Of a DNA stretch of 64,000 nt, positions 56,647 to 64,000 are shown one piece after another; the first letter of the stretch is position 1, and the number at the start of each line of letters is the position of its first letter. Source of the DNA: Candidatus Palibaumannia cicadellinicola (GTDB taxonomy: Bacteria; Pseudomonadota; Gammaproteobacteria; Enterobacterales; Enterobacteriaceae); the NCBI RefSeq assembly GCF_000754265.1, contig NZ_CP008985.1:310001-374000 (forward strand), in the 5' to 3' direction. A program made the position numbers and the translations under genes. The notes beneath the pieces were generated by a model, which did not search any database, was not told where the DNA came from, and saw nothing but the letters and a program-made list of their open reading frames with translations.

Positions 56647-59244
56647 TTAGGCTCCGCTCCTAGATATTGGTTTTATCTGCCAATGTCCGTCAATAAAAAA
56701 GGCAGTCCAACCGGTTGCCTTACCATCTTTTTCTGATGAAACATATTGTTGTTTGGTTTTACGGCTGAAGCGTACTAAAGTCTTATTGCCCTCTTCATCT
56801 TGTGCAGGCGCATCCGCTAAGTAACGCAGTACATTTGGTAGACGATCTTTAAATTTCACTAATTCTTCAACTAGCGGCGCGCGAGTTTCGCGTACTTTTG
56901 GGAAAGTATGAGCTGCTAGGAATACTCCGGTCGCACCATGACGTAATACAAAATAAGCATTAGCATGGTTACATATTAGCTCTGGTAATGCTACTGGATC
57001 AATCTTTGGTGGTGCTATATCCCCATTACTTAATATATTCCTAGTATTTTTGCATTGATCATTTATACAAGCTACATATTTACCGAAACGGCCTAATTTT
57101 AGGTGCATATTTGTACCGCACTTTTCGCACTTCGGACCGTGATAGCTTTTGATATAAAATTTACCTTGTTCGATGTGATAACTATCGCATAAAGGATTAC
57201 TACCGCATACATGTAATTTACGATACTGATCGATTAGGTAGCTATCCATTATCTGATTACATTTGATGCAATGGGGCCGTACGCGAGAGACATTAGTATC
57301 TGTATTATCGCTTTCTAATATCTTCATTGATTCAGATTCAGATATCAGGTTCATTGTTTTTTTACAACGCTCTTTTAGCGGGAGTGCATAACCAGAACAA
57401 CTAAGAAAAACTCCAGTACTAGCAGTACGAATGCCCATTTTCCTACTACAAATAGGACAAATTATGTTCGTTATGACCATATTATTAGGCTGCATACCAC
57501 CTTCTGCTGGATCTTTCTCAGCTTTTTCTAGTTGTTTAATCAATTTAACGAAGAAAGTATCAAGTACATTTTTCCACTCTTGCTTATTATTAGCGATTTT
57601 ATCAAGTGTATTTTCCATATTAGCTGTAAAGTCATAATTCATTAGTTCACAGAAATTTTCTTCTAAACTTTTAGTCACAATTTCTCCCATTTTTTCGGCG
57701 TAGAAACGACGATTTTCTATATTGACATAGCCACGATTTTGAATTGAAGATAGAATAGACATGTATGTAGATGGTCGGCCAATACGAAGTTTTTCTAGCT
57801 TTTTGACAAGCGAAGCTTCACTGTAGCGTGCAGGTGGTTTCGAAAAATTCTGGCTTGGAATCAATTGTTGTAGAGTTAATATCTGGCCCACTTCTACTAA
57901 AGGTAAGATTTTATCTTCATTCTCCTTCCGCAACACAGACACAGGCATAACTTTAGTCCAACCATCGACACGTAGTGTTCGCCCACGAGCACAGAGCTGA
58001 AAATCACCCGCTGTTACGGTCAATATTGTAGAGTCATACTGCGCTGGTATCATCTGGCAGGCAACAAATTGCTTCCAGATTAATTGATAAATATTTCGTG
58101 CTTGTTCATCCATATTTTTTAGTTGTTGAGCTTGGGTATAAATATCGGACGGACGAATTGCCTCATGTGCTTCCTGCGTCTGACCTTTGCTGACATACTG
58201 ATTTGGTTTATTAGGGAGATATTCACTACCGAAAACATCTATGATATAACTACGGACCATATTAAGCGCATCCTCACTAACCTGAGTAGAATCAGTACGA
58301 ATATAGGTAATATATCCAGCTTCATATAGCCGCTGAGCAAGCATCATTGTTCTTTTTACCCCATAGCCTAAATGAGTACTAGCTGCTTGTTGTAGGGTAG
58401 ATGTTATAAAAGGCGCACCAGGCTTACTACTTGTTATTTTATTTTCTTGCTTACAGATGAGATATCTCGCAATCTCAAGTAAAGGAATAACAGTTTGGAT
58501 TTGTGTGTAATTAATTGGTTTAAATAGTTTATGATGTTGGTGTGTAACCCGCATTGTCAGTGGTGCTCCATTATGAGTCTGCAAATTAGCATATAGCTCC
58601 CAATATTCTTCTGGTAAAAAAGTTTTAATTTCGCGTTCACGCTCTACTATAAGTCTTACAGCAACAGACTGTACCCGACCTGCGGATAAGCCACGAGCTA
58701 TTCTTTTCCATAATAAAGGAGAAACCATATAGCCCACCATACGATCCATGAAGCGCCGTGCTTGTTGTGCATTAACACGATATAGATTAAGCTCTGTAGG
58801 TTTTTTAAACGCTTGGGTAATAGTATTATAAGTAATTTCGTTAAATACTACCCGACTAAATCTTGTTTGATCACCGCCTATAACTTCCCTAATATGCCAG
58901 GCGATGGCTTCACCTTCACGGTCAAGGTCTGTAGCAAGATAAATATGTTCAGCTTGTTCCGCGATAGCTTTTAACTCATTAACTATTTTTTCTTTACCTG
59001 GTAAAATTTCATAATGAGCTAACCAGTCATTATAGGGATCGATACCCATACGATTTACTAGTGCGCTCTGCTGGTTTTGTTTACCTTGTTTCGGTTTTAT
59101 TGCGCTATTTTTACTAGTAGAATTATTGATCGGTAAATCGCGAATGTGACCGATACTAGATTTAACCACATAGTCATTACCTAAATATTTATTAATTGTT
59201 TTCGCTTTTGCTGGAGATTCAACAATAACAAGAGCTTTGACCAT
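56647..59244 (-). CDS. topA: DNA topoisomerase I
   Basis: Type IA topoisomerase that relaxes negative supercoils. It has 865 residues, the E. coli length. The TOPRIM domain begins [14 protein letters not shown], with [12 protein letters not shown]. The catalytic tyrosine is in [11 protein letters not shown] (about residue 320). Three C-terminal zinc ribbons ([24 protein letters not shown]) and the final Topo-C domains are complete. One local change is [12 protein letters not shown] where E. coli has LEKRGIGRPSTY. Confidence 0.98.
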   Translation of the reverse strand: MVKALVIVESPAKAKTINKYLGNDYVVKSSIGHIRDLPINNSTSKNSAIKPKQGKQNQQSALVNRMGIDPYNDWLAHYEILPGKEKIVNELKAIAEQAEHIYLATDLDREGEAIAWHIREVIGGDQTRFSRVVFNEITYNTITQAFKKPTELNLYRVNAQQARRFMDRMVGYMVSPLLWKRIARGLSAGRVQSVAVRLIVEREREIKTFLPEEYWELYANLQTHNGAPLTMRVTHQHHKLFKPINYTQIQTVIPLLEIARYLICKQENKITSSKPGAPFITSTLQQAASTHLGYGVKRTMMLAQRLYEAGYITYIRTDSTQVSEDALNMVRSYIIDVFGSEYLPNKPNQYVSKGQTQEAHEAIRPSDIYTQAQQLKNMDEQARNIYQLIWKQFVACQMIPAQYDSTILTVTAGDFQLCARGRTLRVDGWTKVMPVSVLRKENEDKILPLVEVGQILTLQQLIPSQNFSKPPARYSEASLVKKLEKLRIGRPSTYMSILSSIQNRGYVNIENRRFYAEKMGEIVTKSLEENFCELMNYDFTANMENTLDKIANNKQEWKNVLDTFFVKLIKQLEKAEKDPAEGGMQPNNMVITNIICPICSRKMGIRTASTGVFLSCSGYALPLKERCKKTMNLISESESMKILESDNTDTNVSRVRPHCIKCNQIMDSYLIDQYRKLHVCGSNPLCDSYHIEQGKFYIKSYHGPKCEKCGTNMHLKLGRFGKYVACINDQCKNTRNILSNGDIAPPKIDPVALPELICNHANAYFVLRHGATGVFLAAHTFPKVRETRAPLVEELVKFKDRLPNVLRYLADAPAQDEEGNKTLVRFSRKTKQQYVSSEKDGKATGWTAFFIDGHWQIKPISRSGA

Positions 59245-59890
59245 TTTATTTTACTCGTATTATTTATTATATTTTTGGCAGAATTGATTTCTTTATATTA
59301 CTAGAGCACTCTATTTTTATCTGATTAATTTTTAGTAGAATTGAATTTACTAACCATATGCTAATAGTACTTTCTATTAAAGCGCTTATGCTTTATCTAT
59401 TGTGACTTATTCAGTATCCGAACAATTACAAGTTTTCTGATTATAGCTACTAACTTAAAAGAATATATTTTTATAGATGAGATCTGGTAGTAGTTAGGTA
59501 ATTTAAAAGGTATAATTTTTATTAAGCTTGATAAAAATCATCCCTCTTTTATATTCTAGGTTAAATATATAAAAAGTATGATTATATATTTATATATCGA
59601 TAGATATTATCTTCTAATTTAAGAACAAAAACAGCAATAACCATAACGTATTAGTGAGATGAATTGTTCGTTTGATCTTTTAGGCATAGATGATTATTTG
59701 ATTTATGGTGTACATACTCACCTATGATATGAAATAAATTTTCAGGTTAGTTGTGAAATTTACACCGCACATGTATGGAGAGTAGTTCTACGATACTTTA
59801 CGTTCATAATATAAGTATCTAGTATAGATGGTATAACAAGGTATCATGTTATCTCTTATTTTAACTATTGTTCTGCCAAGGAACCCCCCC
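59245..59890. other. Intergenic region topA-yciC, no gene seen
   Basis: About 650 bases of very AT-rich sequence between the divergent topA and yciC. yciN and sohB, next to topA in E. coli, and ompW, next to yciC, are absent. I could not find a readable remnant, an RNA gene or a repeat. The topA promoter should lie at the left end. Confidence 0.6.
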
Positions 59891-60652
59891 ATGCCAATTA
59901 TGGCGACTATCCTATATCGTGACATGTTGAACTTTTTCCGTAATAAGTTCGCAGACATTATTTTACTTGCGCTATTAACTGCACTCATTAGTGTATTGCT
60001 GGGCTGCTATGCATTAGCTCCAGCTCCTGTAAGTGAACAGATTCTCTCGCTTGGTAACAAAGCTGATATTGAAATGTTATCAGAGATTAGTTTCAAACAA
60101 ATAATAGAACATATGTCGATAGACCAGCAGATCATTTTGCTTAAAACCTCTGCTGCTGGTACTTTAGCTGGACTCGTTGGTAATGCATTACTAACAGGAG
60201 GGCTACTTACTATGATACGTTTTATCTCAAATAAACGATCAATTAGCGTACTGGGGGCTATCGTGTTATCGGTGCGTTTACTACCCCGCCTGCTGCTATT
60301 AATTTTTATTACGACGTTACTTGTTCAATTAGGACTACTGCTAGTTGTAGTCCCAGGATTTTTGCTATCCATAGCTTTTAGCCTCTCGCCTGTCATTGCA
60401 ACGATTGATAATCTCGGGGTTATTAGATCTATGCGCGCTAGTATTGAAATTGCTTTCGCTAATATTCGCTTGATTAGTCCGGCGGTACTATTATCGATGT
60501 TCGCGAAAACTATGGTATTACTGTTAGTCACACCATTTATTATATGTCATCCAATTTTTACAGCGATATTGTTAAATTTATTCAGTAATCTCATCTCATC
60601 TTTGTTGTTAATATATTTATATCGTCTGTACATGTTACTACGAGTGGTTTAA
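59891..60652 (+). CDS. yciC: YciC family (UPF0259) inner-membrane protein
   Basis: Membrane protein of unknown function with six predicted spans and a short cytoplasmic N-terminus. The start at 59891 (MPIMATILYRDMLNFFRN) gives 253 residues (E. coli 247). The ATG is separated from an AAGGAA Shine-Dalgarno by a run of seven Cs. Conserved pieces are LVVVPGFLLSIAFSLSPV and LIYLYRLYMLLR at the end. Confidence 0.9.
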   Translation: MPIMATILYRDMLNFFRNKFADIILLALLTALISVLLGCYALAPAPVSEQILSLGNKADIEMLSEISFKQIIEHMSIDQQIILLKTSAAGTLAGLVGNALLTGGLLTMIRFISNKRSISVLGAIVLSVRLLPRLLLLIFITTLLVQLGLLLVVVPGFLLSIAFSLSPVIATIDNLGVIRSMRASIEIAFANIRLISPAVLLSMFAKTMVLLLVTPFIICHPIFTAILLNLFSNLISSLLLIYLYRLYMLLRVV

Positions 60653-60925
60653 ATTATTGTAAAGTAGTTGATATATGCCATTTAGCATTGTCTACTATGT
60701 CAAATATATAAAGATTTTACTAACCATACTTCTATACGTCTATTTTATTTAAAGAGATATAGATTATGTAGTTATACTGCAATAATCAGTATCTTCTCTA
60801 CTTGTTCGTAACAGAGATGACCCAAAAAAATTGGTATTCGCATTATTAAGACAGATCTCTTGAGATCGATAGATGAGAGTTAATGAACTAAATACATTTC
60901 TTTTAATTGTGGGGTCATTTTTCCC

Positions 60926-61225
60926 GTGCTCTATGTAATTTATACAGAATGCGTTACCGAGTTGTTAGAACAAGGCCTATCTACCTGTTGTAACAAAATA
61001 GATATGGCACGCTTACAACTACTACAAAACCAAGGACGACTATTAACCGCCGGCCTGACGCCGGCGGTTGACAGTTGCGATCCTAGTATCGCAGGATTTC
61101 ATGGTTATACGATAATCGCGGAATTTGATGATTTGGAAACAGCGCAGGCCTGGGTTGAGCATAATGTCGCTACCGGTTGTATCTACGCTACAGTTATAGT
61201 TAAACCATATAAAAAAATATTTTAA
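60926..61225 (+). CDS. yciI: YciI family protein
   Basis: Small ferredoxin-like (DABB-related) protein, 99 residues (E. coli 98), proposed enzyme of unknown reaction. Conserved features are LARLQLL-type sequence (MARLQLLQNQGRLLTAG), AVDSCDPSIAGF and VKPYKKIF at the end. The start is GTG. yciB, yciA and tonB, which lie between yciC and yciI in E. coli, have been deleted from the 273-base gap. Confidence 0.92.
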   Translation: MLYVIYTECVTELLEQGLSTCCNKIDMARLQLLQNQGRLLTAGLTPAVDSCDPSIAGFHGYTIIAEFDDLETAQAWVEHNVATGCIYATVIVKPYKKIF

Positions 61226-61424
61226 GATAATTTTAGATAAATAATAATAGCTAATATTTAATTATTCTGATCATTAGTAAATGAAGCTAGTTATTTGATA
61301 CCACTAGGGTAGTTTAAGCTATTAGTAGAACTGATATTCTATGGGATAGTAAAAACATTTGCTATTGTCTCCCTTATACATGCGTTAACTCAAGCTTATG
61401 TTCTGCGAACAGGTTTTTTTCTCT

Positions 61425-62882
61425 ATGATAACGCTTTATACGATTATAAACTGGTTACTAATTTTTAGTTATTGGTTATTAATTGCATGTGTCACTTTGC
61501 GAATATTAATGAAACGTCGTGCGGTGCCTTCTGCCATGGCTTGGCTGCTAGTGATTTATATTCTACCGTTGGTAGGAATCATAATTTATTTGCTACTCGG
61601 TGAGCTTAATATTGGCAAGCGCCGCTACGAACGCAATAAGGCTGTGTGCCCTTCCATCAATCAGTGGATTGATAATCTAAAATGTTGCCAGCAAATATTT
61701 TCGACTGCAAATAGCGAAGTAGCACGTTCACTGTTTCAATTATGTGCACACCGCCAGGGTATCAGTGGTCTGAGAGGTAATAAAATACAATTACTGACTA
61801 ATACCTATGAGACTATGAAGTCACTTATCCGCGACATTAGTCTGGCACAGCGTAACATCGAAATTGTTTTTTATATCTGGCAGGCAGGAGGAGTAGTCGA
61901 TAAAGTGGCAGAAGCACTGATGGCTGCTGCACGTAGAGGTGTTTTTTGTCGATTGATGCTCGATTCAGCCGGCTGTGTGCACTTTTTCTGCAGTCCCTAC
62001 CCTGCCATGATGCGTAATGCAGGGGTTAAAGTTGTTGAAGTCTTGCATGTTAGTATTTTGTGTGTATTCCTGCGTCGGATGGATTTACGTCAGCATCGTA
62101 AGATGGTATTGATAGATAATTACATCTCCTATACTGGCAGTATGAATATGGTTGATCCGCGTTACTTCAAACAAAAAGCCGGCGTTGGTCAATGGATAGA
62201 TATGATGACACGCATGGAAGGACCAATCACTATGGTAATGGGTATAATCTATTCTCGTGATTGGGAAATAGAAACAGGCCAACGCATCCAGCCACCAGCC
62301 GAAAATATCATACCATTCGAATACTCTAATTCAAATAATACTGTCCAGGTTATCGCCTCTGGTCCTGGTTTTCCAGAGGGAGTCATTCACCAGGCATTAC
62401 TCACCGCAATTTATGCAGCACGTGAAGAATTAATTATCACTACACCTTATTTAGTACCTAGCGATGATTTACTACATGCTATTTGTACTGCCGCCCAACG
62501 TGGTGTAAAAGTGCAGATTATTATTCCACTTGATAATGATTCCCTGCTAGTTAGATGGGCGAGTAGGTCGTTTTTATCAGAGCTACTAGAAGCTGGCGTA
62601 CTTATTCATCAGTTCGAAGGCGGGCTATTGCATACGAAAAGCGTGCTGGTAGACAGTCAATTAAGCTTAGTAGGAACAGTTAATCTAGATATGCGTAGCT
62701 TATGGTTAAATTTTGAAATTACCTTAGTTATCGATGCTAAAGATTTTGGCAGCGATCTAGCGCGAGTGCAAGAAGATTATATCGCACATTCGCGGCTTAT
62801 TGACGTGATAGTCTGGTCAAAACGTCCTTACTGGCAACGCATTATCGAGCGACTTTGCTACTTTTTGAGTCCATTATTATGA
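61425..62882 (+). CDS. clsA: Cardiolipin synthase A
   Basis: Phospholipase-D family enzyme that makes cardiolipin from two phosphatidylglycerols in the inner membrane. The start at 61425 ([12 protein letters not shown]) gives 485 residues (E. coli 486). Two N-terminal membrane spans are followed by two HKD motifs, HRKMVLIDN and HTKSVLVDS. With LPS lost, phospholipids may have to fill the outer leaflet, which would fit retention of this gene (inference). Confidence 0.95.
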   Translation: MITLYTIINWLLIFSYWLLIACVTLRILMKRRAVPSAMAWLLVIYILPLVGIIIYLLLGELNIGKRRYERNKAVCPSINQWIDNLKCCQQIFSTANSEVARSLFQLCAHRQGISGLRGNKIQLLTNTYETMKSLIRDISLAQRNIEIVFYIWQAGGVVDKVAEALMAAARRGVFCRLMLDSAGCVHFFCSPYPAMMRNAGVKVVEVLHVSILCVFLRRMDLRQHRKMVLIDNYISYTGSMNMVDPRYFKQKAGVGQWIDMMTRMEGPITMVMGIIYSRDWEIETGQRIQPPAENIIPFEYSNSNNTVQVIASGPGFPEGVIHQALLTAIYAAREELIITTPYLVPSDDLLHAICTAAQRGVKVQIIIPLDNDSLLVRWASRSFLSELLEAGVLIHQFEGGLLHTKSVLVDSQLSLVGTVNLDMRSLWLNFEITLVIDAKDFGSDLARVQEDYIAHSRLIDVIVWSKRPYWQRIIERLCYFLSPLL

Positions 62883-63540
62883 TTGTATCACTATTAAATA
62901 TGATAATACTTTGCTCAAGTGTAGCGTAAAGTAAGTAGGACAGATAAAAAACAGCGTTAGAAATCTATTCTCATCAACAAATCATGCATTACTAGAAAAT
63001 CGTTCTACTAAATAACTTAAATCAAATTAATATCAAGAAATTATATCAAAATAATTAAGAGTTCAATACTAGTAATCATTTCTTAAATTATGTGAGTTGA
63101 ATTTAGCAATATAGCTATAGATATTTAATAGATAAATCTTAGATCTCAAATATCTTACCAGCCATCTATGTTAGTAACAACTATACTATTTGATGTCTGA
63201 AATTTCGCGCTATACAATGATATCAAGCATCTATGTTTCTAAATTCATGTGTTGATATAGTGATAACCACTCTTCACAATTTATATAAAATATCTTAGAG
63301 TATATATTAGTTGGAAACAAGCAGTATAATACTGTACTTTATTAGTGCTACACTAATAACCATTCCATTGTCTTATTTAAATATTTTTATGTAAAGAACT
63401 AATATTTATTATTATTCGTTTTCTGAGTAGTCTAAATAATATTTTTAATTAATGACAATTCGGGTATTGCAGAAAGGATACTAGCGCTTTATTATTCATA
63501 ATACTGATACGCACTATTTGTAATATTAGAGATTAAGTTA
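62883..63540. other. AT-rich region upstream of hns, no gene seen
   Basis: About 660 bases with very high AT content between clsA and hns. The opp operon, adhE and tdk that lie here in E. coli are gone without readable traces. The right end must contain the hns promoter; H-NS is known to bind curved AT-rich DNA at its own promoter. Confidence 0.6.
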
Positions 63541-63948
63541 ATGAACGAAGCACTTAAGATTCTTAATAACATTCGTACTTTGCGCGCACAAGCCAGAGAA
63601 TGCACTCTAGAAACTCTAGAAGAAATGCTGGAGAAACTTGAGGTCGTAGTCAATGAACGACGTGAGGAAGACAACCAAGTTCAGGCTGAAATAGAAGAAC
63701 GCACTCGAAAACTACAACAATACCGTGAAATGTTGATTGCAGATGGCATTGATCCTAATGAATTATTACATACTATTAATATTTATAAAACCACCGGAAA
63801 AATTAGACGAGCTACCCGTCCGGCAAAATATCAATATATCGACGAACATGGTCAAATTAAAACTTGGACTGGACAGGGACGTACTCCCGCAGTGATCAAA
63901 AAAGCTATTGATCAAAAAGGAAAAGCGCTAGAAGATTTCTTGCTATAA
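63541..63948 (+). CDS. hns: Nucleoid-associated protein H-NS
   Basis: Xenogeneic silencer and nucleoid architect. It has 135 residues (E. coli 137). The N-terminal dimerisation domain (1-65) is nearly identical to E. coli. The linker (about 80-95) has diverged and is basic. The C-terminal DNA-binding domain keeps the minor-groove AT-hook-like [15 protein letters not shown]. Only the last two residues are missing. No transferred DNA is seen in this window for it to silence. Confidence 0.97.
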   Translation: MNEALKILNNIRTLRAQARECTLETLEEMLEKLEVVVNERREEDNQVQAEIEERTRKLQQYREMLIADGIDPNELLHTINIYKTTGKIRRATRPAKYQYIDEHGQIKTWTGQGRTPAVIKKAIDQKGKALEDFLL

Positions 63949-64000
63949 AGCTTTACTAACTATCCTATCAGTTAAAAACTATCTTCATATTAAATATATT

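Noticed and set aside
61041-61070. GC-rich palindrome GCCGGCCTGACGCCGGC as a terminator
   Set aside because: It lies inside the conserved yciI coding sequence (LLTAGLTPAVDS) and has no U-run.

Overview
This window is chromosomal DNA of a gammaproteobacterium close to Enterobacterales. Nearly every protein aligns end to end, from memory, with its Escherichia coli counterpart. The genome is in reductive decay: it is AT-rich, intergenic spacers are very AT-rich, there are no insertion sequences, phage genes or CRISPR arrays, many genes are missing from otherwise conserved operons, and several pseudogenes are still readable. The gene set (cytochrome bo oxidase, vitamin and cofactor genes, core information genes) fits an obligate insect endosymbiont. 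My best guess is a sharpshooter symbiont of the Candidatus Baumannia type. The lineage is inference; the reduced gammaproteobacterial character is seen directly.

Layout. 0-4.2 kb: rpsA, ihfB, then ruins of msbA, lpxK and kdsB with ycaR intact among them. 4.2-8.9 kb: dsbA, a 64-codon orphan ORF, the pyrBI operon behind a leader and attenuator-like hairpin, ridA, cspE and queC. 8.9-15.7 kb: the minus-strand proteostasis cluster bolA-tig-clpP-clpX-lon, with a recognisable sigma-32 promoter before lon. 16.0-26.4 kb: cyoABCDE, yajR, panE, a thiI gene cut down to its rhodanese domain, ispA and dxs. 26.5-35.6 kb: argS, then minus-strand murJ, acpS, pdxJ, era, rnc, lepB and lepA. 35.7-42.5 kb: tRNA-Thr(CGU), valS-holC-pepA, then remnants of lptF and lptG. 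42.6-50 kb: nadE, a kdsA fragment, prmC-prfA, lolB-ispE, prs, pth and ychF. 50-64 kb: fabI, rnb, pyrF, lapA, ribA, cysB, topA, yciC, yciI, clsA and hns.

How the genes work together. Translation and RNA turnover are heavily represented (rpsA, prfA and its methylase prmC, pth, lepA, era, rnc, rnb, argS, valS, thrW, ychF). Protein quality control (tig, clpXP, lon) is intact. Energy is made through a ubiquinol oxidase with its own heme O synthase. Precursor supply includes pyrimidines (pyrBI, pyrF), PRPP (prs), NAD (nadE), isoprenoids (dxs, ispE, ispA), pantothenate (panE), pyridoxal phosphate (pdxJ), riboflavin (ribA), queuosine (queC) and probably thiazole (thiI rhodanese).

The strongest coherent signal is loss of lipopolysaccharide. 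Six genes for KDO synthesis, lipid A phosphorylation, lipid A flipping and LPS export (kdsA, kdsB, lpxK, msbA, lptF, lptG) are all broken at their ancestral positions, while intact neighbours flank them. I found no convincing new multi-gene system. The best leads are the stand-alone thiI rhodanese gene, ycaR kept alive with what looks like its own promoter, the six-codon pyrB leader, the in-frame collapsed lptG and a tRNA-Thr lacking the near-invariant C56.
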